From Nocardia miyunensis NBRC 108239 (lineage in GTDB: Bacteria; Actinomycetota; Actinomycetes; Mycobacteriales; Mycobacteriaceae): a stretch of 64,000 nucleotides of DNA. A model generated the notes under the pieces. The model did no database searches. It was given only the letters and a program-made list of their open reading frames with translations, and was not told the origin of the DNA. Shown here piece by piece: positions 51,634 to 60,575 of this stretch. How positions within the stretch are numbered: position 1 is the first letter of the stretch; every line of letters starts with the position of its first letter. Location: NCBI RefSeq assembly GCF_001613065.1, contig NZ_BDBQ01000002.1, positions 62,001-126,000 on the forward strand, read 5' to 3'. The translations under genes and the position numbers were made by a program.

Positions 51634-52275
51634 TCAGCGCACGCCCAGGCGCGCGAGCACGTCGGATTCGACGCCGGACAGTTCGTTGGAGATGGAGCTG
51701 TGCACCGCGCGACGGCGCGGGGCGGGCATCTGCTCGGCGGTGCGGACCGCGGCGGTCAGGCTGTTCAGCCGGTCCTGCGAGGCGGTGACGAACTGCTGGG
51801 TCTCGGCGTCCTTACCGGCCTTGTCGGCGATCTCGGACAGCGCCGACTCCGCACCGCTGATCCGCGCCTGCAGCCGCGCGCCGTGTCCGGAGTAGTCGCC
51901 GAGCTGGTCCAGGCCGATGCCAAGACGATGGGCGCGACGGGCATCGATCTGCCCGCGCAGGAAGGTCGCGGCCCGGTAGGCCAGCGGCGCCAGCACCGGA
52001 ATCAGCACCCGCGCCACGCCCAGATACTTCTTGACCTGCCCGGCGCTGAACAGGTCCCGCTCGGCCTTCTCGGCGGTCTTGAGCGCGGCCTTCTCCTCGG
52101 CCTTGAGCGTGGAGATCTGCTGTTTGGTCACCGCGCGCTGGTTGCGTTCCTCGGCCCGATGACGTTTGCGCTCGTTGCGCGCGGAGAGCTTGGCCTCCAG
52201 CCCGGCCTTGTGCTTGAGGGCCTTCGCCTCCGCTCGGCGGTCCGCGCGCCGCTTGCGCTTGGTGAACAACCCCAT
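51634..52275 (-). CDS. Conserved hypothetical protein, coiled-coil plus hydrophobic core (DUF6474-like)
   Basis: A 213-residue protein. Residues 1-75 are extremely basic and helical (KRKRRADRRAEAKALKHKAG, KAEEKAALKTAEKAERDLF), probably a coiled coil. About 82-105 is hydrophobic (LGVARVLIPVLAPLAYRAATFLRG), and the rest helical. Similar proteins are conserved in mycobacteria and nocardiae without known function. It lies 26 bases upstream of the copper operon on the same strand, so it may be co-transcribed. Confidence 0.72.
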   Translation of the reverse strand: MGLFTKRKRRADRRAEAKALKHKAGLEAKLSARNERKRHRAEERNQRAVTKQQISTLKAEEKAALKTAEKAERDLFSAGQVKKYLGVARVLIPVLAPLAYRAATFLRGQIDARRAHRLGIGLDQLGDYSGHGARLQARISGAESALSEIADKAGKDAETQQFVTASQDRLNSLTAAVRTAEQMPAPRRRAVHSSISNELSGVESDVLARLGVR

Positions 52276-52483
52276 TTGCAGCCTCCTGAATTTTTGGCTG
52301 TGTCCTCGGCCCCAGCCGCAAACCCGTTGTGGTCGCGCGGCGGGTTGCCGTTGGTTCGCGGTGGCCTACCGGCCAGTTCTGCGTGGTACGTACTCGGTGA
52401 AATTTATACCCGACTCGGGTCCCAGGAACACCACAGCATGCGAGTCGGCGTTCGCACGGCCGCTCGATGGACCGCAGGTCACC

Positions 52484-52740
52484 CAGTTCGCGCACCTCGC
52501 GAGGCCAGCACCGAGGTCATCCGGTTCGTTCACCTTCGATAACGCCGACTCCGAGGCCACGACCGGGTCGGTTCCGGCTGTCGGAGCGGGGAGGGCAGCC
52601 ACCGAGCCGTGGAGGAGGCCGGGAACAACCCAGTTCCGCCCGCCCCGGACAACGTCAACACCAAAGGCCGCGGCCCGGGTCGATTCTGGACTGACCGGAG
52701 CGGAGGAGCGAAGCGGAGGCCGAAAATACAGCTTGTCGGG
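52484..52740 (+). repeat. Dispersed intergenic repeat, copy A
   Basis: It lies in the 487-base gap before the RecB-like nuclease gene. It shares with 57955-58183 the blocks CCAGTTCGC-CACCTC, CCGCCCGCCCCGGACAACG, GGTCGATTCTGGACTGA, GGAGCGAAGCGGAGGC and, at the end, AAAAT-CAG-TGTCGG, in the same order. Copy A carries roughly 100 extra bases between the first and second blocks. No gene was seen in the rest of the gap (52276-52483). Confidence 0.75.
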
Positions 52741-52762
52741 GGTGGGGACCATACTGCTAGGT

Positions 52763-54529
52763 GTGGATTCGGGCAAGGGTGACCGAGATGGTCGCGAGGA
52801 CAACGGCAATCAGGCGCGGCGGCGATCGGCCTCGGTGCGCGATGCCGGGCCCGATTCGGGTGCGGGCGAACGGGAGCGGGTGGCCTTTCTGGACGCGCGG
52901 TCGCTGATCGGGTGCCGTCATCGGCTGCGTCTGACCGCTACGTATCCGGAGGTGCTGGCGGGAGTCGCCGAGGACACGGGTGTGCAGCAGCGGCGGGACG
53001 CTGCCGTCGCGCATCGGGAGCACGTGCGCGACACGCTGGTCGCGGCCCAGCCCGAGTGGTGGGTCGTGATCGATCCGGCGCAGCCGGCGGCGATCCGCGC
53101 CGAGGCGACGATGGAGGCGTGTTCGCAAGGGGCACAACGTATCTGGGGCGCGGTGCTGCCCCAGGAGTTCGATACCGGGCGGCGCGGGGGTTCGGAGATC
53201 CTGCTGCGGGACGAGATGCGCGGCGGTTATATCCCGGTGATCGTGGTCAATCACAAGGTGACCGACGCCCGCCAGCCCGATCCGGCCGACCATCACCCGG
53301 TGACTTCCGATCTCTACCAATGGAATCCGCAGCCGGACCGCCACGTGCGCTCCCGCCCGCAGCCGCGCGATCAGCAGCGCCTCACCCACCTGTATCGCAT
53401 GCTCCAGCGGCACGGCCTGGCCAGCCCTGCCCTGGTCGGCGGGGCGATCGGCCTGGCCTTCGACCGCATTCTGATCCACGATCTGACCGGGCTGCTGGAC
53501 GATTACGACCGCCGCTACGCCGACCGGATCGCGGTGATCCGCGGCGAGTTGCCGACGGTGCCGTCCAAGGTGCCCGAATGCCGTCAGTGCCCGTGGTGGT
53601 CCCGTTCGGGCACACCGGACGAGCCCAGCTGCGAGCGCTGGCTGACCGAACATCACGATGTCAGCCTGGTCGCGCCGGGTTCCCGCGCCGAACTGCTGCG
53701 CCGTCACGACGTGGAGACCGTCGAGGATCTGGCCGGGTGGACGGGCGAGGAGCCGGACGACTGGCAGTACGAGCCGTTCGCCGAGGCCGTGGTCACCGCC
53801 CGCGCCTGGATCTCCGGCGCGCCGCTGGTCCGGCGGGTCGAGCGGTTGCAGGTGCGGCGCGCGGACGTCGAGGTCGACGTGGACCTGGAGAGTTATCAGG
53901 AATTCGGCGCATACCTGTGGGGCACGCTGCTGGACGGGGTCTACCGCCCGTTCGCCACCTGGGATCCGGTCCCGACGACGGACGAGGCGCGCTCGTTCGC
54001 CGAATTCTGGACCTGGCTGATGGGCCGGCGCGCCGAGGCCGCCGTGGCCGGGAAAACCTTTGCCGCCTACTGCTATTCGCGTAACGCCGAGGACAAGTGG
54101 ATGTACGAGTCCGCGCGCCGGTTCGCGGGTATGCCGGGCGTGCCGACCGAGGATCAGGTGCGTGAATTCGTGGACAGCCCGGAGTGGGTGGACATGTTCC
54201 AGGCTGTTTCCGAACAGTTCATCTGCCCGAACGGCAAGGGCCTGAAGAAGGTCGCACCGGTCGCCGGATTCGCCTGGCGCGATGCCGAGGCCAGCGGTGA
54301 GGCGTCGATGAGCTGGTATCGCCTCGCGGTCGGCTACGACGGCGGTGAGGTCGATCTCACCCAGCGCACCCGATTGCTGGAGTACAACGAGGACGATGTG
54401 CGCGCGACGCTGGCGCTGCGCGACTGGATGGTTCCCTCGACGCCAGGCGGCCGCAGCGCCGAGGCCGAGGTGCCGAGCATGGCGGACTTTCGCGGCCCCG
54501 AGCACTCCCGTCGTACTATCGGCACGTGA
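52763..54529 (+). CDS. TM0106 family RecB-like nuclease
   Basis: A 588-residue protein from the GTG at 52763; a GTG at 52880 (VAFLDARSLIGC) would start right at the domain. The N-terminal RecB/PD-(D/E)XK-like part has CRHRLRLTATYPE, GYIPVIVVNHKVTD and a cysteine cluster (ECRQCPWW...SCERW) that may bind an Fe-S cluster. The C-terminal part is an RNase H-like exonuclease fold (VEVDVDLES, YCYSRNAEDKWM, EYNEDDVRATLALRDWM). Such proteins are predicted DNA repair nucleases. Its stop overlaps the htpG start. Confidence 0.85.
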   Translation: MDSGKGDRDGREDNGNQARRRSASVRDAGPDSGAGERERVAFLDARSLIGCRHRLRLTATYPEVLAGVAEDTGVQQRRDAAVAHREHVRDTLVAAQPEWWVVIDPAQPAAIRAEATMEACSQGAQRIWGAVLPQEFDTGRRGGSEILLRDEMRGGYIPVIVVNHKVTDARQPDPADHHPVTSDLYQWNPQPDRHVRSRPQPRDQQRLTHLYRMLQRHGLASPALVGGAIGLAFDRILIHDLTGLLDDYDRRYADRIAVIRGELPTVPSKVPECRQCPWWSRSGTPDEPSCERWLTEHHDVSLVAPGSRAELLRRHDVETVEDLAGWTGEEPDDWQYEPFAEAVVTARAWISGAPLVRRVERLQVRRADVEVDVDLESYQEFGAYLWGTLLDGVYRPFATWDPVPTTDEARSFAEFWTWLMGRRAEAAVAGKTFAAYCYSRNAEDKWMYESARRFAGMPGVPTEDQVREFVDSPEWVDMFQAVSEQFICPNGKGLKKVAPVAGFAWRDAEASGEASMSWYRLAVGYDGGEVDLTQRTRLLEYNEDDVRATLALRDWMVPSTPGGRSAEAEVPSMADFRGPEHSRRTIGT

Positions 54530-56484
54530 CTGAGCACGTCGAGAAACTCGAGTTTCAGGCCGAGACCCATCAGCTTCTGGAATTGATGATCCACTCGGTC
54601 TACTCGAACAAGGACACGTTCCTGCGGGAACTGATCTCCAACGCCTCCGATGCCCTGGACAAGCTGCGCCTGCTGTCCTATCAGGACAAGGATCTCGAGG
54701 TCGATACCTCCGATCTGCACATCGAGCTGGAGGTCGACAAGGACAACCGGATCCTGACCGTCCGCGACAACGGCATCGGCATGTCGCGCGCCGAGGTGGT
54801 GGATCTGATCGGCACGCTGGCCAAGTCCGGCACCGCCCAGCTGCGCAAACAGCTGCTCGAGGCCAAGCCCGATCAGGCCGCCGAGGAGCTGATCGGTCAG
54901 TTCGGCATCGGCTTCTATTCGACGTTCATGGTGGCCGACAAGGTCACCCTGACCACCCGCAAGGCCGGCGAATCCGAGGCGACCCGCTGGGAGTCCGAGG
55001 CTGGTTCGTCGGGTTACACCATCGAGACCCTGGAGTCCGCGCCGCAGGGTTCGTCGGTGTCGCTGCATCTGAAGCCCGCCGACGAGGACGATCACCTCTT
55101 CGATTACACGCAGGAGTGGAAGCTCCGCGAGATCGTCAAGAAGTACTCCGACTTCATCGCCTGGCCGATCCGCATGCAGGTCGAGCGGACCGTCACCGAG
55201 GGTGAGGGCGAGGAAAAAGAAGAGAAGACGATCCTCGAGGACCAGACGCTCAATTCGCAGAAGGCGCTGTGGACGCGCCCGCGCGGCGAGGTCTCCGACG
55301 AGGAGTACAAGGAGTTCTACAAGCACGTCTCGCACGCCTGGGACGATCCGCTGGAGATCATCCCGTTCAAGGCCGAGGGCACCTTCGAATATCAAGCGCT
55401 GCTGTTCATTCCGTCGCACGCGCCGTTCGATCTGTTCATGCGCGAACATCAGCGCGGTGTGCAGCTGTACGTGCGGCGGGTGTTCATCATGGACAACTGC
55501 GAAGAGTTGATGCCGGAGTACCTGCGCTTCGTCAAGGGCGTGGTCGACGCACAGGACCTGTCACTCAACGTCTCCCGCGAAATCCTGCAGCAGGACCGGC
55601 AGATCCAGGCGATCCGCAAACGTCTTGTGCGCAAGGTGCTTTCGACGGTCAAGGACTTGCAGCAGGCCGAGGACAAAACCTCGTACGAGACGTTCTGGAC
55701 CGAGTTCGGGCGAGTTCTCAAGGAGGGCTTGCTGTCCGACTTCGACAACCGCGAAACCCTCTTGCAGGTCTCGTCTTTCGCGTCCACGCATTCGGATGAC
55801 AAGCCGACCACCCTCGCGGACTACGTCTCGCGCATGGCCGAGGGCCAGGACAAGATCTACTACATGACCGGCGAATCGCGTCGGCAGATCGAATCCTCGC
55901 CGCATATGGAGGCATTCAAGGCCAAGGGCCTCGAGGTGCTGGTGCTCACCGATCCGGTGGACGAGATGTGGGTCGGCCAGGTCACCGAATTCGACGGCAA
56001 GGCGTTCCAGTCCATCGCCAAGGGCGAGGTCGACCTGGAGTCCGAGGAGGAGAAGAAGGCCTCCGAGCAGCTGCGCGAACAGCAGGACAAGGATTTCGGC
56101 GAGGTGTGCACCTGGTTGCAGCAGGCCCTGGGCGAGAGCGTCAAGCAGGTCCGGCTCAGCTCGCGTCTGACCACCTCGCCCGCGTGCCTGGTCGGGGACG
56201 TCTTCGATTTCACCCCGCAGCTCGAGCGCATGTATCGCGCGTCGGGGCAGGCGCTGCCGGAATCCAAGCGGATCCTGGAGCTGAACCCGACCCATCCGCT
56301 GGTCACCGGGCTGCGCGAGGCATATCTGAAGGACAAGGAGTCCGCCGACGCCGGTGACTCCGCCGAACTCACCGAGACCGCCGAATTGCTGTACGGCACA
56401 GCGGTTCTCGCCGAGGGAGGGGAGTTGAAGGACCCGGCGCACTTCGCCGGAATCCTCACCGATCGGCTGACCCGCACGCTGTAG
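54526..56484 (+). CDS. htpG: Molecular chaperone HtpG (bacterial Hsp90)
   Basis: A 652-residue protein of full length. The N-terminal GHKL ATPase has ELISNASDALDKLR with the catalytic Glu, DNGIGMS and GQFGIGFYSTFMVADKV. The middle domain includes RRVFIMDNCEELMPEYLRFVKGVVD and DLSLNVSREILQQ, and the C-terminal dimerisation domain follows. It is an ATP-driven chaperone for stressed proteins. It starts with a GTG that overlaps the stop of the nuclease gene (GTGA). Confidence 0.97.
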   Translation: MTEHVEKLEFQAETHQLLELMIHSVYSNKDTFLRELISNASDALDKLRLLSYQDKDLEVDTSDLHIELEVDKDNRILTVRDNGIGMSRAEVVDLIGTLAKSGTAQLRKQLLEAKPDQAAEELIGQFGIGFYSTFMVADKVTLTTRKAGESEATRWESEAGSSGYTIETLESAPQGSSVSLHLKPADEDDHLFDYTQEWKLREIVKKYSDFIAWPIRMQVERTVTEGEGEEKEEKTILEDQTLNSQKALWTRPRGEVSDEEYKEFYKHVSHAWDDPLEIIPFKAEGTFEYQALLFIPSHAPFDLFMREHQRGVQLYVRRVFIMDNCEELMPEYLRFVKGVVDAQDLSLNVSREILQQDRQIQAIRKRLVRKVLSTVKDLQQAEDKTSYETFWTEFGRVLKEGLLSDFDNRETLLQVSSFASTHSDDKPTTLADYVSRMAEGQDKIYYMTGESRRQIESSPHMEAFKAKGLEVLVLTDPVDEMWVGQVTEFDGKAFQSIAKGEVDLESEEEKKASEQLREQQDKDFGEVCTWLQQALGESVKQVRLSSRLTTSPACLVGDVFDFTPQLERMYRASGQALPESKRILELNPTHPLVTGLREAYLKDKESADAGDSAELTETAELLYGTAVLAEGGELKDPAHFAGILTDRLTRTL

Positions 56485-56757
56485 ATCCGCTGCTGTGCAC
56501 GGGTTCCGTCGCGCCGGCGGACCCGTGCACCCGGATAGTGATCCAGGTCACTGTCTCGGGTCCCGGGAACTCGGCTCGCGACCAGGCTGTTATACATATT
56601 GGTCGCAGTTTTTGTGTGCTCGTGTTTCAACATGCTCGCGCGGAACATTGTGCGGGCGTCGCTTCTCCTTGCCGGGCAAGTAGTAGTCGCCGTCTCGATG
56701 CGACCACTCGGTCACCGCGGTCCGCGGCGATCGGACAACACCTCGTCAGGAGAAACA
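56485..56757 (+). promoter_or_regulatory. Upstream region and leader of the cold-shock gene
   Basis: TTATACAT at about 56590 resembles a -10 element. If used, it gives a leader of roughly 160 nt before the cold-shock ORF. Long leaders are typical of cspA mRNAs, where folding changes with temperature. No strong -35 was seen. The segment 56580-56640 is AT-richer than its surroundings. Confidence 0.4.
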
Positions 56758-56958
56758 ATGGTTCAGGGAACCGTCAAGTGGTTCAACTCGGAGAAGGGCT
56801 ACGGCTTCATCTCCCACGACGGCGGCGCCGACGTGTTCGTGCACTACTCGGAGATCGAGGGCAACGGTTACCGTGCGCTCGAGGAGGGGCAGAACGTCAC
56901 CTTCGAGATCACCCAGGGCAAGAAGGGCCCGCAGGCTTCCGGCGTCCGCGCCCAGTAG
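56758..56958 (+). CDS. Cold-shock protein (CspA family)
   Basis: A 66-residue single cold-shock domain, with start [17 protein letters not shown] after CAGGAGAAACA. RNA-binding motifs are KGYGFI (RNP1) and VFVHYS (RNP2); the C-terminus is [10 protein letters not shown]. It binds single-stranded nucleic acid and melts RNA structure. It is monocistronic, with a long leader and a double hairpin directly after the stop codon. Confidence 0.97.
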   Translation: MVQGTVKWFNSEKGYGFISHDGGADVFVHYSEIEGNGYRALEEGQNVTFEITQGKKGPQASGVRAQ

Positions 56959-57029
56959 TCGTCACGCGCGGAACCTACCGCGCGCGTGACGACCTCAGGC
57001 CCGCACCGATTACGGTGCGGGCCTGAGCT
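56958..57029. terminator. Double hairpin terminator between the csp and SDR genes
   Basis: The first stem is 14 bp (56958-56971 with 56978-56991). The second is a perfect 15-bp stem (56992-57006 with 57011-57025, loop ATTA) followed by CTTTT. They serve the plus-strand csp gene and probably the convergent SDR gene. Confidence 0.92.
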
Positions 57030-57044
57030 TTTCGATTCGGCAGC

Positions 57045-57812
57045 TCAGCGCGGCGCCATGCGCAGCGCGCCGTCCATGCGGAAGGTCTCGCCGTTGAGGT
57101 AGTCGTGCTCGGTGATGTACTGCGCCAGCTGCGCGTACTCGTCCGGGCGGCCGAGGCGCGAGGGGAACGGCACACCGGCCTCGAGGCCCTTGCGGTACTC
57201 CTCGGTGACACCGGCCAGCATCGGGGTGTCGATGATGCCGGGAGCGATCGTGTTCACCCGGATGCCGAACTGCGCCAGGTCGCGCGCGGCCGGAACGGTC
57301 ATTCCGGCGACGCCGCCCTTGGACGCGGAGTAGGCGATCTGGCCGATCTGCCCCTCGAACGCCGCCACCGACGCGGTGTTGATCACCACGCCGCGCTGAC
57401 CGTACTCGTCGAGCGGCTCGGTCTTGGAGATCGCGTCGGCGGCCACGCGCATCACGTTGAACGTGCCCAGCAGGTTCACCGTGATGACCGTGCGGAAGAG
57501 TTCCAGATCGTGTGGGCCGTTCTTGGACAGAATCCGGCCCGCCCAGCCGACCCCGGCGCAGTTGACCACCACGCGCAGCGGGACGCCGGACTCGACCACC
57601 GTCGCGACCGACGCGGTGACCTCGTCGCCACTGGTCACATCCGTCGGAAGCAGGATGACACCGGCGGGAACGCTGTCTCCGGCCCGTTCGATCGACTGCT
57701 GCAGGTCGAATCCGAATACGGTCGCGCCCTGGTCGGCGAACCGCTTGGCGGTCGCGGCGCCCAGGCCGGACGCAGCGCCGGTGATGATTGCGGCAGAGCC
57801 CGAAATCTCCAC
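57045..57812 (-). CDS. Short-chain dehydrogenase, 3-hydroxyacyl-CoA dehydrogenase-like
   Basis: A 255-residue SDR: TGAASGLGAATAKRF (11-25) for cofactor binding with an Asp after strand 2 (FGFDLQQ, favouring NAD), NCAGVG, INTASVAAFEGQ for the catalytic Ser and YSASKGG for Tyr/Lys. The EPLDEYGQRGVVINTASVAAFEGQ-like region is characteristic of type II/HSD10-like 3-hydroxyacyl-CoA dehydrogenases of fatty acid oxidation. It is divergent from the TetR gene, which may control it. Confidence 0.9.
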   Translation of the reverse strand: MEISGSAAIITGAASGLGAATAKRFADQGATVFGFDLQQSIERAGDSVPAGVILLPTDVTSGDEVTASVATVVESGVPLRVVVNCAGVGWAGRILSKNGPHDLELFRTVITVNLLGTFNVMRVAADAISKTEPLDEYGQRGVVINTASVAAFEGQIGQIAYSASKGGVAGMTVPAARDLAQFGIRVNTIAPGIIDTPMLAGVTEEYRKGLEAGVPFPSRLGRPDEYAQLAQYITEHDYLNGETFRMDGALRMAPR

Positions 57813-57954
57813 GGTGTTTGGTCCTCTCGTTGATGACGGCCCATGGCTGGCCTTCCGTCAAGACAGTAACCGCCTTACCCACAGCCGTGTCTTCGGCCTC
57901 CGCTCCGCCGGTCCGGAATTGCCCCGGCGCGCAAGGCCACAACCTCGAACTCGG

Positions 57955-58183
57955 CCAGTTCGCTCACCTCCGCGATCACCGGCTTCGAGGTCGCGTCCCG
58001 GGGCGGTCCCATGGACAACCCAGGCCCGCCCGCCCCGGACAACGCCAGCTCCGAGGTCGCGGCCCTGGTCGATTCTGGACTGACGGAGCGGGGGAGCGAA
58101 GCGGAGGCAGTAGGACACAGAATCGGCCCTTCGGGGGCCGAGGCCCGCCGGAGCGAAGCGTAGGCCAAAATTGCAGTATGTCG
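57955..58183 (+). repeat. Dispersed intergenic repeat, copy B
   Basis: It shares ordered blocks with 52484-52740, including about 100 bases of high identity (58014-58108 against 52624-52720). In this copy the GGAGCGAAGCG unit occurs twice (58093 and 58150), separated by about 50 extra bases with a CGGCCCTTCGGGGGCCG hairpin. It ends at the start codon of the TetR gene, as copy A ends just before the nuclease gene. It lies in the 365-base divergent gap with no other gene. Confidence 0.75.
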
Positions 58184-58837
58184 GATTCGGCTGTGCCCAG
58201 CCGTCAGTTGCCCCGGGGCCGTCACGGCCTGCCACGGGAGACGGTGGTCGCCTCGCAGCGTGACCGGATCCTGAGCGCGATGGCGCAGGCGATGACCGAA
58301 AACGGTTATGTCGGAACGTCTGTCGCGGCGATCATCAAACTTGCCGGAGTGTCGCGGGAGACGTTCTACGAGCAATTCCGTTCCAAGGAGGACTGTTTCG
58401 AGGCCGCCTACGAGCGCGCCGCGCAACTCCTGCTCGAACGGATCGTCGAGGCGACCGCGACGTTGCAGAATGCACCGGCCGCCCGTGAGCAGCGGATCGA
58501 GGCGATGCTCGGCGCTTATCTGGGCGGCCTGGCCGCCGAACCGGCCGACGCCCGGCTGTTCCTCATCGAGGTATACGCGGTCGGACCCGAGGCCATCGCC
58601 CGACGCGGCGAACTACAGGAATCCTTCGCCGCCATGGTCGCCGACATCCTCGAAGCCCGCACCGCCGAACAATATTTCGCCTGCCAGACCTTGGTCGCGG
58701 CGGTCAGCGCGATGGTCACCGCGCGGGTCGCCGCGGACGATCTGGACGGATTGCGCGCGTTGCGGGAGCCGCTGCTCGAGCTGTTACGCCGCAGCGGCGA
58801 TCTGTTCGGATCTGCCGAGCAGATCCCTTCCCGCTGA
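58178..58837 (+). CDS. TetR family transcriptional regulator
   Basis: A 219-residue protein. The N-terminal HTH is at about residues 28-72: RDRILSAMAQAMTENGYVGTSVAAIIKLAGVSRETFYEQFRSKEDCF. The ligand domain is all-helical. Such proteins usually repress a neighbouring operon; the divergent SDR gene is the most likely target. Its start codon lies at the edge of the dispersed repeat, so the repeat contributes its ribosome site region. Confidence 0.92.
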   Translation: MSDSAVPSRQLPRGRHGLPRETVVASQRDRILSAMAQAMTENGYVGTSVAAIIKLAGVSRETFYEQFRSKEDCFEAAYERAAQLLLERIVEATATLQNAPAAREQRIEAMLGAYLGGLAAEPADARLFLIEVYAVGPEAIARRGELQESFAAMVADILEARTAEQYFACQTLVAAVSAMVTARVAADDLDGLRALREPLLELLRRSGDLFGSAEQIPSR

Positions 58838-58858
58838 TCCGCGGGGGCGACCGGAACT

Positions 58859-59590
58859 TCAGTGGCTGTCGACCGGCTCGTCTTCCAGTTCCGCGCGCGG
58901 CGCCGACGCGACCGAACGGCGGCGCAGCGCCCACAGCGCCGCACCCGCCACCGCGGGGGCCAGCAGGGATATCGCGTATTCGGTCACCCGGCCCAGGCCG
59001 GGGGCGAAGGCCGAGAGCAGGGTGGCCGCGCCGATGTACAGGAACAGCAGGCCCGAGCCGATGGCGATGGCGCGTTCGGGGACGTGCTTGCCGAGCAGGA
59101 TGCCCAGGGCGATGGCCCCGGCGCCGGCGGCGACCATGCCCGCGACCGAGCCGAGCCACACCGCGACCCAGTTGTGGCTCGAGGCCAGGGCGATGATCGC
59201 GAACATGGTGCGGTCACCCAGTTCGGCCAGCAGGAATGCGGACAGGACCATGAAGAACACCCGCCACCGGGAGCGCGCGCCGGGATCCTTCTCGGCGACC
59301 TCGGTGTCCTCGTCGGTGTCGGTGCGGACCGTCTCACCCAGGGTCCACAGGCCGACCGCGAGCAGCACGACCGCGGTGATCGCGGCGATCACACTGGTCG
59401 GCAGTGCCGCACCCAGGAAATGTCCGACGCCGACGGCGATCAGGTTGACCGCGATGCTCGCGGTGGTGATCCCGGCGAGCACGACCCACCACCGATAGCG
59501 CAGCGCGAAGGTCAAGGCCATCAGCTGCGATTTGTCGCCGAGTTCGGCGAGGAACAGCACGCCGAAACTCAGCAATATCGTGGCGATCAT
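58859..59590 (-). CDS. TMEM165/GDT1 (UPF0016) family divalent cation transporter
   Basis: A 243-residue protein with two homologous three-helix halves, each with the family motif: E16-LGDK and E123-LGDR. A charged loop (about 88-108) separates them. Bacterial members such as MneA export Mn2+. The leader of this gene carries a yybP-ykoY manganese riboswitch, which supports the assignment to manganese homeostasis. GGGAG precedes the ATG at 59590. Confidence 0.93.
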   Translation of the reverse strand: MIATILLSFGVLFLAELGDKSQLMALTFALRYRWWVVLAGITTASIAVNLIAVGVGHFLGAALPTSVIAAITAVVLLAVGLWTLGETVRTDTDEDTEVAEKDPGARSRWRVFFMVLSAFLLAELGDRTMFAIIALASSHNWVAVWLGSVAGMVAAGAGAIALGILLGKHVPERAIAIGSGLLFLYIGAATLLSAFAPGLGRVTEYAISLLAPAVAGAALWALRRRSVASAPRAELEDEPVDSH

Positions 59591-59605
59591 CGTCTACGCT
59601 CCCAG

Positions 59606-59797
59606 GTCTGCGGCCTGTCGGCCGCAGACGGGGCGTCTCCGGCCGACAACGCACCCGAAATTTTCGGTCGGTTGGTTATCGGCCGAAGGTCTCGCCCACC
59701 GGGCGGGCGGATCCTGGTCCGCCGCGACGCCGGTTCACGTGGCCGGACCCGAGAGGATCAGTATGTCGACCACGCGATTGGGGGCTACTCCCCTTCG
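59606..59797 (-). promoter_or_regulatory. yybP-ykoY manganese riboswitch with expression platform
   Basis: On the minus strand the leader reads CGAAGGGGAGTAG (from 59797), GTCGACATACT (59770-59760) and GGGCGAGACCTTCG (ending 59684), the conserved L1, junction and L3 elements; CGAAGG pairs with CCTTCG as P1. Downstream, CGGCCGATAAC (59685-59675) can pair with GTTGTCGGCCG (59650-59640), and a perfect 10-bp hairpin (59606-59629) stands just before the GGGAG ribosome site. With no T-run, translational control is likely. TAGGCT at 59807-59817 may be the -10. Confidence 0.85.
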
Positions 59798-59903
59798 CTG
59801 TTACCAAGCCTAGCCTACGTTGCGTGCGATGCCAACCGCGTGTAATCGAAATCGCAATGCGCGCAATAAGTTTGGCGATCCTTCCGGGAGATTTCGGGTA
59901 CCC

Positions 59904-60431
59904 TCAAGCTGCGATCAACATGGCCAGAACCGCGGTATCGGGATCGCTGATCGGATCCACTCCCACCCGGCTGACCATCGAGGTCACCGTGCCGTCCGAT
60001 TCGGCCTCCACCCAGGCCGCGCGATGCTGCAAGCCCAGATGCGGCACTCCGGGCAGCAGCACGCAGCCCGAGGCCGCCCCACTGCATTCGGGCAGGGACG
60101 GGCGTGTTTCCGAGGGCGGATGCAGCATCATCAGCGCGGGCGGCACATGCCGGGCGAACCGTCCGGGCTCGAGCGCCTGCTCGCCCAGTACCGGGCCCTC
60201 GGCCAGAACCAGGCCGACCGTGCCGGGTTCGGGGTCGTCGGGTAGATCCTCGCGAGCGCCGAAAACCGTGGTCGTGGTGAGAATGCCCGGCAGCGTCGCC
60301 ACCCGTACGGCCAGGGCCAGCAGTTGCGCCCACTCCTTCGTGGTGTCCGGCCAGCGGCCTCCGATGAGAAATCCCCGCAGTGATCCGTGCGCCTGGAATG
60401 GCGTGACTCGAACCGGATCGTTCGTGTGCAT
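59904..60431 (-). CDS. Hypothetical protein
   Basis: A 175-residue protein. The start MHTNDPVRVTPFQAHG has GGGAGG six bases upstream. No signal peptide or membrane helix is obvious. Segments such as GSLRGFLIGGRWPDTTKEWAQLL, VLAEGPVLGEQALEPGRFARHVPP and EAESDGTVTSMVSRVGVDPISDPDTAVLAML suggest a soluble alpha/beta domain. I do not recognise the family. It lies between the riboswitch promoter and the sodA terminator. Confidence 0.7.
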   Translation of the reverse strand: MHTNDPVRVTPFQAHGSLRGFLIGGRWPDTTKEWAQLLALAVRVATLPGILTTTTVFGAREDLPDDPEPGTVGLVLAEGPVLGEQALEPGRFARHVPPALMMLHPPSETRPSLPECSGAASGCVLLPGVPHLGLQHRAAWVEAESDGTVTSMVSRVGVDPISDPDTAVLAMLIAA

Positions 60432-60575
60432 CGTGGCCTCCCGAATCGGTACCGGGATGGCTGCCGAGATAGCGAGCCGTCCTGAAGTTGTGAGTACCCG
60501 AGAATGGCCCGAACAATGTCTGGCACACAAGTACCAGAGAGTGCTAAAGCGCAGGTAACAGGCCTGAAACATGAA

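Noticed and set aside
52166-52762. N-terminal extension of the RecB-like nuclease by about 200 residues
   Set aside because: The extension runs through the dispersed repeat and the end of the neighbouring gene and is Ser/Arg-rich; the family starts near LDARSLIGC.
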